A stretch of DNA of 64,000 nt from Rhizobiaceae bacterium (GTDB taxonomy: Bacteria > Pseudomonadota > Alphaproteobacteria > Rhizobiales > Rhizobiaceae). The translations under genes and the position numbers were made by a program. This document shows, in pieces, positions 1-9,500 of this stretch; position 1 is the first letter of the stretch, and every line of letters starts with the position of its first letter. Below the pieces are notes generated by a model. That model saw only the letters and a list, made by a program, of their open reading frames with translations, was not told the DNA's origin and ran no database searches. The stretch covers positions 58,785-122,784 of the forward strand of contig JAHBYY010000003.1 of NCBI GenBank assembly GCA_019635715.1, given 5' to 3'.

Positions 1-323
1 GCTTCGGCGAGCTGCTCCGCATCAATGCAAGCGCGGCCGATGTTGCCCGCGCCGTCCTCTCGCTCTACCCGCTCGACTCCTTCGTCGACGACGCCGCGGC
101 GCGCATGGAGGTGGTCGGCAAGCCTGACGAGATCCTGCCTGTCATGGACGAGGTGCAGAACGAGATCGATGCGGCGGAGGGCAAGTCCTGGCCGATGATC
201 GGCATCGAGCGCTACGCCTTCTACGAGCGTGCCAAGAAGGCCTATTGCGTCATCCAGACCGGCGAGCGCCGCTTCTACGGCTGCTTCGCCCTGCGCAAGG
301 GCGTGATCGGCCCGGACGCCTGA
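1..323 (+). CDS. fucU: RbsD/FucU family sugar mutarotase, 3' part
   Basis: This is the C-terminal part (about 106 residues) of a sugar mutarotase whose start lies left of the window. The visible end, with the run RYAFYERAKKAY, a QTGE segment and a closing LRKGVIG, fits the FucU (L-fucose mutarotase) branch better than the RbsD (ribose pyranase) branch, whose tyrosine/histidine pattern differs. The family interconverts alpha and beta anomers, or pyranose and furanose forms, of an imported sugar in the cytoplasm. The gene ends 4 bases before a ribokinase gene on the same strand, so the two are probably the tail of a sugar uptake and phosphorylation operon. The exact sugar cannot be read from the sequence. 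Confidence 0.85.
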   Translation, partial: FGELLRINASAADVARAVLSLYPLDSFVDDAAARMEVVGKPDEILPVMDEVQNEIDAAEGKSWPMIGIERYAFYERAKKAYCVIQTGERRFYGCFALRKGVIGPDA

Positions 324-327
324 GACC

Positions 328-1254
328 ATGCCTGTGCAGAAGCCCGTCGTCATCCTCGGCGTGTTCGTCGCGGACACGGCCTATCGCGCCGCGCGCCAGC
401 CGCGCCTGGGCGAAACCATCCTCGGCAATGACTTCAAGCTGGGGCCGGGTGGAAAGGGGTCGAACCAGGCGGTCGCCGCCGGGCGTCTCGGCGCCGACGT
501 GACCTTCATGACGAGGCTCGGCCTCGACGCTTTCGGCGATATGGCGCGCTCGACCTGGAGCGCCGCCGGCGTTGCGCAGGCGGTCATCGACACGCCCGAG
601 AGCTACACCGGAGCCGCCTACATCTTCGTCGAAGAAGGCAGCGGCAACAATGCGATCATCGTCGCGCCCGGCGCGGCGCGGCTGATCTCGCCGGCCGACA
701 TCGACGCGCATGCCGACCTGATCCGCAAGGCCGGCGTCTTCGTCACCCAGCTCGAACAGCCGATCGATGCCGCGCAGCGCGCCCTCGAACTGGCACGCGC
801 GGCCGGCGTCACGACGATCCTCAACCCGGCGCCTGCGGCCGCCTTGCCGGACGCCATCTTCGCGCTCTGCGACTATGTCACGCCCAACGAGACGGAAACC
901 GAGGAACTGACCGGGCTCAAGGTCGCGACCGTCGAGGATGCGCGTCGTGCCGCGGATGTCCTGATTGGCAAGGGCGTCGGCACGGTGATCGTCACACTCG
1001 GCGAGAAGGGGGCGCTGATCCACGGAAAGGGCGTCTCGGAACATGTGCCGGCGATCTCGGCCGGGCCCGTCGTGGAAACGACGGGAGCAGGGGACGCGTT
1101 CAACGGCGGCTTCGCCACGGCACTGGCGCGCGCGGTCGCGCCCGTCGAGGCGGTGCGCTTCGCCTGCGCCGTGGCCGGCATCTCGGTCACCCGGCCGGGA
1201 ACGGCGCCTTCCATGCCGACGCTCGACGAGGTCGAGCGCTTGCTGGCTCGGTAG
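328..1254 (+). CDS. rbsK: Ribokinase (PfkB family carbohydrate kinase)
   Basis: A 308-residue cytoplasmic PfkB-fold kinase that phosphorylates a sugar, most likely ribose or a related pentose, with ATP. The N-terminal PfkB signature GGKGSNQAVAAGRLGAD lies at about residues 39-55. The C-terminal anion-hole/catalytic motif TTGAGDAFNGGF lies near 250-261, where the Asp acts as base. Length is normal for ribokinase. It follows the FucU-like gene by 4 bases and is surely cotranscribed with it. Its stop codon directly abuts the stop of the convergent SDR gene with no bases between, so there is no room for a separate terminator. Substrate could also be another 5- or 6-carbon sugar; the FucU neighbour makes this uncertain. 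Confidence 0.88.
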   Translation: MPVQKPVVILGVFVADTAYRAARQPRLGETILGNDFKLGPGGKGSNQAVAAGRLGADVTFMTRLGLDAFGDMARSTWSAAGVAQAVIDTPESYTGAAYIFVEEGSGNNAIIVAPGAARLISPADIDAHADLIRKAGVFVTQLEQPIDAAQRALELARAAGVTTILNPAPAAALPDAIFALCDYVTPNETETEELTGLKVATVEDARRAADVLIGKGVGTVIVTLGEKGALIHGKGVSEHVPAISAGPVVETTGAGDAFNGGFATALARAVAPVEAVRFACAVAGISVTRPGTAPSMPTLDEVERLLAR

Positions 1255-2046
1255 TCAGCGGCGACCGCGCGCCGCGATGCGGCGGTCGTACCACGGCGCA
1301 AGCACCGGCTTGGCGAGCGAGCCGAACAGGCCGAGCAGGCGCATCTGCGTACCCGGGTAGATCGCGAAGCGGCCGCGCTCCACGCCTGCGAGCGCCGCCG
1401 CGGCGACCGCGTCGGCGCTCATCCGCCCGCCGCCGCCGATGATCGCCTGCGCCTCCGCCGGCCGAAGCGGCAATTCGGCGGCAAGCTGCGGCGTCTCGGT
1501 GTCGGGCGGGAAGCAGATCGAGACGGCGACGCCGGCCGGCCTGGCCTCCAGGCGCAGCGCTTCCGCGAAGCCGACCAGCCCCGCCTTCGACGCGCAATAG
1601 GCGGAGTATCCATAGATGCCGATCAGGCCCGCGCCCGAGCCGATCATCAGAATGCGCCCCTGCCGGCGTGCCTTCATCCCCGCATACACCGCGCGCACGC
1701 AATTCACCGTCCCGAACAGGTTCGTCCTGATCTGTGCCTCGAACTCGGCGGGCGGCTGCTCGTCGAAGCGCCCCGGCTGGACGACGCCGGCCGAGGTGAC
1801 GAGGAGATCGCAGGGGCCGGCCGTGACTTCGAGGCGGGCGAACGCATCCGATATGGCTGCGGCATCGCCGACGTCGGCTTGCGCGACGGCGACGGGCGCC
1901 GACCGGCCGGCGAGCTCGGCCTGGAGCCGATGCAGCGGCCCTGGTGTCCGGGCGACGACCGAGACGGCGTCTCCCCGCGCCGCGCAGCGCCGGGCGATCG
2001 CCGCGCCGATGCCGCTCGATCCGCCGGTGATGATCACATGCGCCAT
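1255..2046 (-). CDS. rkpH: SDR family oxidoreductase, RkpH-like (3-ketosphinganine reductase type)
   Basis: A 263-residue NAD(P)H-dependent short-chain dehydrogenase. The N-terminal cofactor loop GGSSGIG and the active-site YCASK are present, and a downstream FPPDTETP segment is typical of the 3-ketodihydrosphingosine reductase-like branch. I start it at ATG 2046 (MAHVIITGG); an in-frame codon 30 bases upstream would add ten poorly conserved residues. In Sinorhizobium the rkpGHIJ genes are required for K-antigen capsule production and RkpH is an SDR. Here the gene sits 60 bases from a divergent RkpI-like gene and in the same cluster as rkpA, rkpG and an RkpJ-like gene. A role in reducing the beta-keto product of the RkpG alpha-oxoamine synthase is attractive chemically, but it is inference. 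Confidence 0.68.
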   Translation of the reverse strand: MAHVIITGGSSGIGAAIARRCAARGDAVSVVARTPGPLHRLQAELAGRSAPVAVAQADVGDAAAISDAFARLEVTAGPCDLLVTSAGVVQPGRFDEQPPAEFEAQIRTNLFGTVNCVRAVYAGMKARRQGRILMIGSGAGLIGIYGYSAYCASKAGLVGFAEALRLEARPAGVAVSICFPPDTETPQLAAELPLRPAEAQAIIGGGGRMSADAVAAAALAGVERGRFAIYPGTQMRLLGLFGSLAKPVLAPWYDRRIAARGRR

Positions 2047-2106
2047 GACAAGTCCCGTGTTGCCGGTGGGTAACACGGCGGCGCGACATCAACAATTCGC
2101 CGGCGC

Positions 2107-3783
2107 ATGGCAGGGTTGATAAGCAATGCGAAAGCTGCGACAGGCGTTTCACCTGCGACGCGGCAGCCGATCGCTGGTGTCTCTGCATCGCCCGCCCGGC
2201 GGGCCTTTCCGGGGTTGTTCTTGGCGTTCGCTCCATACGCGCATCCGGTCCCGCTCGCGGTATGCTCGTTTCTCGCGGCGATGCTGGTGGTGGTGGCGAC
2301 CGACCGGTTCGCCTTGTCGCCGTCGGCCCGTGCAGGAGCGCTGCGGGAGGCGGCGAGATCGGACCGGCGGCGCGACCTCGTCGCGCGCGCGCTGCTGGTT
2401 CTCCTGGTCTTCGCATTCTTCTTCGCGATTTCCTGGAGGCCCCTCTATTGCCTGGCAGGGACGATCAGCTTCTTCGCGATCTTCACCGCCATCTCGCGGG
2501 TCAAATACACCGACATCCGCGAGCCGCTGGTGTTTTCGGATGTCGCCCTCGTGCTGCTGCTGTTCCGGCATCGCGAGATCTTCCGCGCGACCTTCACGCT
2601 CTACGCCGTGGTCGCCCTGGGCGTGCTGTACGTCTTCGGCGCTTCGACGCTGTTCTATCTCTATGAGCCGGCCCTGCTGCCGGGGCGCGGCTCGATCTGT
2701 TTTATCGCAGCCGCGGTCATCCTGGCCATCGTGCCCTGGCTTCTGCTGTTTCTCCCATCGGTGAGGCGGATCGCCGCGCGCGCTGCCGAAAGGCTGATCG
2801 GGTCCGCATCGATCTCGGCGCTGACGCTGCGCGTCGGCACCTTCGGGGCGATGATCTTCGGCGTCCTGGCATGGCTCGGCGACCGTCCGCGGCCCGTGCC
2901 CGGCCCTGTCGATCTGCCGGCGACGCCGTCCGGGCAGCGGCCGCTGCTGATCGTCTGGCAGTCGGAATCCTTCGTCGACATGCGCCGTCACGGCGCCGAC
3001 ATCGCGCTTCCCAATCTGGACGCGCTAAGACGCCGCGCCGTGTCCTGGGGCCGCTTCTCCAGCGTCTTCGAGGGCGGCTACACGCTGCGCACCGAGTTTG
3101 CCGTGCTTTCCGGCCTGCCGCCCGAGGCGCTGGGTCCGGATGCATCCCATCCCTATCTCCGCCCGGAGGTCTATGCGGATGTCGTCTGGCCGGCGCGCCT
3201 GCTGCGCAGCGGCTGGGCGACGCGGTTCATCCACCCCTACGATCCCGTCTTCTTCTCGCGCGACCGGGCATTGCCGCGGCTCGGCTTCGAGAAGCTGAGC
3301 ATGATCGACGATTTCGACCATGATCCGCGCCGCAGCGGACCCTATGTGTCCGACATCGACCTCACCGGCCACGTCCTCCGGGCCTGTGCCTCCGACGTCG
3401 ACCGCGCCGGCCAGTTCGTGTTCGTCGCGTCGATGGAAAATCACGGTCCGTGGTCACCGGGACGCTACGGCGACGCCTCCGACCCGATCGACATTTATCT
3501 CGGCCTGCTGGAGCGGTCGGACCAGGCGCTCGGCCATCTCGTGGAGGAACTCGACCGGCTGGACCGCCCCGTCTGGCTGGTCTTCTACGGCGATCACCCG
3601 CCGATCCTCAAATCCTTCGCCGATCCGTTTCCGGACGCGCTCACCGACTACGTCATCGTTCCCCTCGGCGGCGCGCGCGGGCAAGAAATTTCCGTTGAGC
3701 CCGGCGACATGGCGCCTTGGCATTTGATCGCCAAGACGCTTTCCCATATGGCTTCTCGCGGCGACCCAGCGCGCCCGGAGTAA
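2107..3783 (+). CDS. rkpI: Membrane-anchored sulfatase/phosphoethanolamine-transferase fold protein, RkpI-like
   Basis: A 558-residue inner-membrane protein. About five hydrophobic segments fill the first 270 residues. A periplasmic alkaline-phosphatase/sulfatase-fold domain (LTA synthase type) follows: WQSESFVD (metal-site Glu region), GGYTLRTEFAVLSGLPPE (nucleophile Thr region), and a late YGDHPP metal-binding motif. Such enzymes move phospho-head groups onto glycans or lipids outside the membrane. Position between the RkpH-like SDR and the RkpJ-like gene suggests it is the RkpI counterpart of rhizobial K-antigen loci; RkpI is known mainly as a membrane protein with no proven activity, so the name rests on context. 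The first 35 residues look weakly coding, and a later start is possible. The next gene begins 13 bases downstream. Confidence 0.66.
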   Translation: MAGLISNAKAATGVSPATRQPIAGVSASPARRAFPGLFLAFAPYAHPVPLAVCSFLAAMLVVVATDRFALSPSARAGALREAARSDRRRDLVARALLVLLVFAFFFAISWRPLYCLAGTISFFAIFTAISRVKYTDIREPLVFSDVALVLLLFRHREIFRATFTLYAVVALGVLYVFGASTLFYLYEPALLPGRGSICFIAAAVILAIVPWLLLFLPSVRRIAARAAERLIGSASISALTLRVGTFGAMIFGVLAWLGDRPRPVPGPVDLPATPSGQRPLLIVWQSESFVDMRRHGADIALPNLDALRRRAVSWGRFSSVFEGGYTLRTEFAVLSGLPPEALGPDASHPYLRPEVYADVVWPARLLRSGWATRFIHPYDPVFFSRDRALPRLGFEKLSMIDDFDHDPRRSGPYVSDIDLTGHVLRACASDVDRAGQFVFVASMENHGPWSPGRYGDASDPIDIYLGLLERSDQALGHLVEELDRLDRPVWLVFYGDHPPILKSFADPFPDALTDYVIVPLGGARGQEISVEPGDMAPWHLIAKTLSHMASRGDPARPE

Positions 3784-3796
3784 TACAAGACGACGC

Positions 3797-5128
3797 ATGC
3801 CGGCCACGCCACCAGCCAGGACGAATGACGCGGTCGCCGGAACCAAGCGGGTATTCCTGTTCCTGCAGGGCCCGTCCTCGATGCTGTTCCAGCGCATTGC
3901 CGAAAATCTCGAGCGACGCGGACACCGCTGCCTTCGGGTGAACCTGTGCACCGGCGACCGCATGTTCTGGCACCGCCGTGGCGCCCTGAACTATCGCGGG
4001 CGCCCGGAGGGATGGCGCAGCTATCTCGACGCACTGGTGACGCGAGAAGGGATCACCGAGATGATCCTGCTCGGCGAGGAGCGCCCGCACCACCGCGAGG
4101 CGATCGCCATCGCCAAGCGGCGCGGCCTCGTCGTCTATACCGTCGAGATGGGATATCTCAGGCCGGACTGGATCCGCGTCGAGATCGACGGCAGCGGCCA
4201 CAACTCCCATCTGCCGGCCGATCCGGCCCTCGTGCTTGCCGCCGGATCGAAGCTGCCGCCGGTGGACTACAGCCAGCACCATACGCAGACATTCCTGTCG
4301 GACGCTGCCCAGGACGTTCTCTTCAACCTGTCCAACGTCTTCCTCTGCATGTTCTATCCGCACTACAAATGGCACGCGATTTATCACCCGATCGCCGAAT
4401 ATGCCGGCTGGGTGGTCCGCTTCTTCTCGAAAGGACGGCGGGCCGCGGCGGCGCGCGAGTTCATCAACCGGCTGACAGTGGAGCGGCGACCTTACTTCCT
4501 GATGCCGCTGCAACTGGAGACGGACTACCAGATCCGGGCCTATTCGCCGTTCAACACGCAGCGCGAGGCCATTGAACTGGTGATCGCCTCGATGGCGCTG
4601 AATGCCGCCGCCGATACCGAACTGGTGATCAAGGCTCATCCGCTCCACAACGGGCTCATCGACTGGACGAAGGAGGTCGACGCGATCGCCCGGCGCTACA
4701 ATTTCCAGGATCGCGTGTTCACCGTCGACGGCGGCAATCTGCAGCGCCTGATCTCCCATGCCCTCGGCATCGTCACCATCAACTCGACGGCGGGCCTGCA
4801 GGCGGTGCATGCCGGTCGCCCGGTCAAGGTTCTCGGATGCGCGGTCTTCGACATGGCCGGACTGACCGACCAGGGCCCGCTCGACGATTTCTGGCGGGCG
4901 CCGGCGAAGCCCGTGGCAGCCCTCAACGAGGCGTTTCATCGCCTGATCGATGCCGCGGTGCATGTGCGCGGCAACTTCTACTCGAGCGGGGGCGTCGCCG
5001 CGGGAGCGGAGGCCATCGCCCGCCGCATCGACGAGCGAACCGTCAACCAGCCGGGGGGCTATGTCGATCCGCCGCCGCGCCAGCGTCCGGTCAAGCTGGG
5101 CAGACGGCCCGGCGACGCGGAGGAGTAG
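3797..5128 (+). CDS. rkpJ: Capsule polysaccharide biosynthesis protein, KpsS/LipB family (RkpJ-like)
   Basis: A 443-residue cytoplasmic protein of the Capsule_synth family. Diagnostic stretches are VFLFLQGPSSMLFQRIAENL at the start, the NYRGRPEGW region, LLGEERPHHREAI, and VEMGYLRPDWIRVE. Later segments VIKAHPLHNG and TINSTAGLQAVHAGRPVKVLG are the GT-B-like nucleotide-sugar part. In group 2 capsules KpsS adds the first Kdo to a lysophosphatidylglycerol anchor, and rhizobial RkpJ is its relative. With RkpA/RkpG making an unusual lipid nearby, a job in attaching the first sugar of the capsule to its lipid is reasonable inference. The gene ends 6 bases before the convergent rkpG stop. Confidence 0.78.
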   Translation: MPATPPARTNDAVAGTKRVFLFLQGPSSMLFQRIAENLERRGHRCLRVNLCTGDRMFWHRRGALNYRGRPEGWRSYLDALVTREGITEMILLGEERPHHREAIAIAKRRGLVVYTVEMGYLRPDWIRVEIDGSGHNSHLPADPALVLAAGSKLPPVDYSQHHTQTFLSDAAQDVLFNLSNVFLCMFYPHYKWHAIYHPIAEYAGWVVRFFSKGRRAAAAREFINRLTVERRPYFLMPLQLETDYQIRAYSPFNTQREAIELVIASMALNAAADTELVIKAHPLHNGLIDWTKEVDAIARRYNFQDRVFTVDGGNLQRLISHALGIVTINSTAGLQAVHAGRPVKVLGCAVFDMAGLTDQGPLDDFWRAPAKPVAALNEAFHRLIDAAVHVRGNFYSSGGVAAGAEAIARRIDERTVNQPGGYVDPPPRQRPVKLGRRPGDAEE

Positions 5129-5134
5129 GAAGGG

Positions 5135-6526
5135 TCAGCCCTTGACCGCCATCCGCGCCAGGAGCTCGGCGACGTCGACCGACTGGATGCCGAAATTGCG
5201 GTCGACCAGGGATTGCAGCTTCTCGGCCGTCTGGGCGACCGCGAAGTCCAACTGGTCGGAGGTGTGCTCGCTGGTGATGAAGAAGCGCAGGCGCGCCTGA
5301 CCCTCGGGAACCGCGGGATGGATGATCGGCATGACGTTGATGCCCGCGTCCTGCAGGTCGTTCGACAATTGCGCGGCGCGGATCGAATCCCCGACGATCA
5401 CCGGCGTGACCGACGCGCCGATGCTCAGGCCGGTGTCCAGCCCGTGCCGGCGCGCCGCATCGTGGAAATAGCGGCCGTTCGCCCGCATCCGTTCGACGCG
5501 ATCAGGATCGCGCGCGATGATCTCCAGCGACTTCGCCGCCGACGCGGCAAGCGCGGGTGCCAGGCCGACGCTGTAGACGAACCCGCCCGCCTGGGCCTTG
5601 AGGATCGATACGAGGGCCTTGCTGCCGGCGATGTAGCCGCCGCAGCTCGCGGTGGTCTTCGACAGCGTGCCCATCCAGATGTCGACGTCCGTTGCGCGGC
5701 AGCCGAAATGCTCGGCCGTGCCGCGACCCGTCCGGCCGAGCACGCCGAGCGAATGGGCCTCGTCGACCATCAGCCAGAAGCCGTGGCGGGACCGGAGGTC
5801 CAGCAGGCGGGGCAGGTCGGCGACATCGCCGTCCATCGAGTAGACGCCTTCGACGATGACAAGCGCGCGCCTGTGCCGGCCGGCCACCGAATGCAGGACC
5901 CGATCGAGATCCTCCATGTCGTTGTGCTTGAAGAAGCGCCGATGCGCGCCCGACAGCTTCGCGCCGGTCAGGGCGCTGTTGTGGATGAACTCGTCGTGGA
6001 TGACGATGTCCTGCGGGCCGATCAGCGAGGCGATCGCCGTGACGTTGGTCAGATAGCCGCTGACGAAGACGACCGCCGCTTCGACGCCGTAGAAGGAGGC
6101 GAGCGCCTCCTCCAATTCGCCGTGGACCGGACGTTCGCCCGCGACGACGCGGCTGGCGGAGGCGGAGATCCCGTATCGCTCGACCGCCTGGACCGCTGCC
6201 TGCCGGACCTCGGCATGGCGGTTCATTCCCAGATAGTCGTAGGACGCGAAATTGGCCAGCTCGCGGTTTCCCACCATGGTGGTGGCCCCCGCCGATCCTG
6301 CATGGCTGCGGAAGAAGGGATTGTCGATCCCGAGCTGGTCGCCGGCCGATGCCTGCGTGACGATCTGGTGATGTTCCGGCAGGTCGGCGAAGGAGACCGG
6401 CGGCCTGGCCGGCGGCATCTCCCTCGCCTCGGCGTCCCTGGCCGCCGCGCTGCGCGTGCGATCCTTCATGAAGCTGAGCACCTGGTCGCGGACGCCCGTG
6501 TCTCCACCCTGCGACGGCGCGGTCAT
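5135..6526 (-). CDS. rkpG: PLP-dependent alpha-oxoamine synthase (RkpG)
   Basis: A 463-residue class II aminotransferase-fold enzyme of the AONS/KBL/serine palmitoyltransferase family, which condenses an acyl thioester with an amino acid and releases CO2. About 90 N-terminal residues precede the catalytic core, which begins at NFASYDYLGMNRH. Visible landmarks are HDEFIHNSALTGAKLSG, the VDEAHSLGVLGRTGRG cofactor site, and the Schiff-base lysine in MGTLSKTTASCGGY. The start overlaps the stop of rkpA (TGATG on the minus strand), so the two are translationally coupled. Coupling of an iterative fatty acid synthase to an oxoamine synthase suggests an acyl chain passed straight from the RkpA carrier domain onto an amino acid, giving a sphingoid-like or aminoketone lipid for capsule anchoring. 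That last step is inference. Confidence 0.82.
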   Translation of the reverse strand: MTAPSQGGDTGVRDQVLSFMKDRTRSAAARDAEAREMPPARPPVSFADLPEHHQIVTQASAGDQLGIDNPFFRSHAGSAGATTMVGNRELANFASYDYLGMNRHAEVRQAAVQAVERYGISASASRVVAGERPVHGELEEALASFYGVEAAVVFVSGYLTNVTAIASLIGPQDIVIHDEFIHNSALTGAKLSGAHRRFFKHNDMEDLDRVLHSVAGRHRRALVIVEGVYSMDGDVADLPRLLDLRSRHGFWLMVDEAHSLGVLGRTGRGTAEHFGCRATDVDIWMGTLSKTTASCGGYIAGSKALVSILKAQAGGFVYSVGLAPALAASAAKSLEIIARDPDRVERMRANGRYFHDAARRHGLDTGLSIGASVTPVIVGDSIRAAQLSNDLQDAGINVMPIIHPAVPEGQARLRFFITSEHTSDQLDFAVAQTAEKLQSLVDRNFGIQSVDVAELLARMAVKG

Positions 6527-9500
6527 TGCGCAGCCGTCCGGTCGGGATTGGTATGGCGCTGCGCCAGGTGATCGACGACCGAGGCATGGCTTGCGTGATC
6601 GGCCGTCTCGGGCTCCGAATCGGCGCGCTGCGTCACCTTCTGGTAGAGCTTCTGGGCGACGTCGCCGACCGTCGTGCTCTGCGTGATGCTGCTCAGCGGC
6701 ATCTCGAAGCCGGTCTTCTGGCGGAAGCTCATGCCGAGTTCCATCGCCATGAGACTGTCCAGGCCGACATCCTTGATGACCTTCGTCGCGGTGACATCCC
6801 CGACCGGAATGCGCAGGATCGAGGCGATCTCTCCGGCGACAAGCTGGAAGATGAGCTGCTCTCCCTCCTCCGGCGACTTGCCCTCGACCATGGCGACAAG
6901 GTCGAGTTGATCGCTGTCGCCGGACGAATTCTGCGCACGGGCGCTGCGGGCGGCGATCTCGAACAGCGGCGTCGCCACCGTCCTGAGGTGGCGCGCCATG
7001 CTCATGTCGATCTCGGCGATCGCCACGACGGCCGCCTCGACGGTTCCCGGATCGCGCTCGATATGATCGGCGACGAGGCCGAGCGCCTGCGTCGCCGTCA
7101 TCGCCGTCTTGCCGATCCGCTTCGACAGAAGTTCGTTGACCTCGGTGTTGCGCGCCAGGAACCCGGTGTCGGAAATCGCGCCGAAGCCGACGGCGAGGGC
7201 GGGCAGGCCGGCACGGCGGCGCGCCCGCGCCAGACCTTCGAGATAGCCGTTCGCCGCGACGTAGTTCGCCTGGCCGGGATTGCCGACCAGCGTGGTCGCC
7301 GACGAGAACAGGATGAAGTCGTCGAGCCTGTCCTGGCGGGACAGGCGGTCGAGCAGGGCGGCACCCCTGGCCTTGGGCTCGACCACGGCCCTGATCCTTT
7401 CCGGCGTGAGGTTCGGGATCAGCGCGTCGTCGAGCACCATGGCGGCATGGACGATCGTCCGGATCGGCCCACGCCTGCGCAAGGCCGCGAGCAGCGCGTC
7501 GACCGAGTCCTCGTCGGTGACGTCGCAGCCATGGACGATCGCTTCGACCCCCAGGCCGGCCCATCTTGCGATCGCCGCCGTCGTCTCCTCGTCCGCCTTG
7601 CCGCGGCGCGTCGCCAGCGCGACCTTCCGCGCGCCATGCTCGACGAGCCAGCGCGCCGCCGCAAGTCCGAAGCCGCCGACACCGCCGACGACCAGGTGAA
7701 CGCCCTCCGGATCGACGCGGAAGTCGCGGCGCGGCGCGGCGGACACGGCATCGACCCCCGGCACCGGCGGCAGCACGACGATCTTGCCGACATGGCCCGA
7801 TCCCTGCATCAGACGGAACGCGCCGGTGATCTCGTCGGCGCGAAACGCGCGATAGGGCAGGGGCGACAGCGTCCCCGCCGCGAACAGGCCGGAAATCTCC
7901 GACAGCAGACGGGCGCTGAGGTCCGGCATCACGTTGAGCAGTTGATCGGCATCGATGCCGAAATAGCTGACGTTGCGGCGGAACGGCCGCAGGCCGATCT
8001 TGGTGTCGCCGTAGAAATCGCGCTTGCCGAGTTCGAGGAAGCGGCCGAACGGCTTGAGCAGGCCGAGGCTGCGCTCCATCGCCTCCGAGAACAGCGAATT
8101 GAGCACGACGTCGACGCCCTGCCGCGCCGTCACGGCCAACACGTCCTCCGCGAATTCCAGGGTCCGCGAATTGAAGACATGATCGGCGCCGAGCATTTCG
8201 AGAAGCCGCCGCTTTTCGACCGAACCGGCCGTCGCGATGACGGTCGCGCCGCGTGCCTTGGCGATCTGCAGGGCCGCGATGCCGACGCCGCCGGCACCGC
8301 CATGGATCAGCACCGTCTCGCCATCGCGCAGCCGCGCCAGTTCGACCAGCGCATAATAGGCCGTCAGGAAGGCGACCGGCAGCGTCGCGCCGGCGGCGAG
8401 ATCGACACCGTCGGGAAGCGTGGCCGCGCCGCCCGTCTTGACGCAGACATGAGTCGAGAAGGCCGAGGCGGCGACGGCCATCACGCGGTCGCCGATCGAG
8501 AAGTCGGTCACGCCGTCGCCCAGCGCCACGACGGTTCCGGCGCATTCCATGCCGATCGTCGGCCCGGCGAAACCGTCCTCGAGCGCTTCCTCGGGAAGCA
8601 CGCCCATCGCCCACATGACATCGCGGAAATTGAGCCCCGCGGCGGCGACCTCTATGCAGATTTCGCCGGGTTGCGGCGCCGGCGTTTCGCAAGCCTGCCA
8701 GCCGAGGCTCATCACCTGGGAGGCGGCCGCCTGCCTGACGGTCGCCGCCGTGAAGGCCGTGGTGCCCGCCACGCTCGGGGGCAGCGGCCCCGGCACGACC
8801 CGCATCTCCATCGGTTCGCCCGTCGCCGCATCGAACGACCATTCCCGGTTCGCGCCGGGCAGGGCCATGATCTCCGTCGTCACCCGCAGGCTCTCGGCGA
8901 GATCGCGCCGCGGCCGGCCCGACAGGTCGAAGGCATGGATGTCGAGGGATTCGAACTCGTTGCGCAGCACACGCACGAACGTCCACAGGCCGGTAGCGGC
9001 GGCCTCCGAGGACGGCTTCGCCTCAGCCGCCTCGTCGCCGTGGCCCGGATCGCCGGCATGCAGCAGCACGCCGAGCCGCGTCGGCCCGGAGGCCGCCTGC
9101 ATCGATGCGGCGATCACAGAAAGGTCGGCGACGGAGCGGACGAGACTGTCGCAGCCGTCGGAGGCGTCGAGGCATCCCGGCACATAGGCGACGGCGCAGG
9201 CCGGCCCTGTCCGCGCCGACAGCGCGGCATCGAGCGCATCGCGGTCGGCTTGCGGGTCGCCGGTGAGGCGGAGCGCCCCGTCCGTGCTGGGCGCATCCGG
9301 GGTGTCCGCGGCCAGGATCGCCAGGGTCTGGAACTGGAGCTGGTCGGCCGCGCCGGACGGCGCGTCCATACCGGCGCTCGCCTGCACCAGCACGATCGGG
9401 CCGCTGGCAAGGTCGCACTGCTCGACCCGCGTGGTCCGCAACGGCAGTCCGCGCAGGCGGGTCCGCCACTCCGCCGCCGATGCGAAGCCGCCGACGGGGA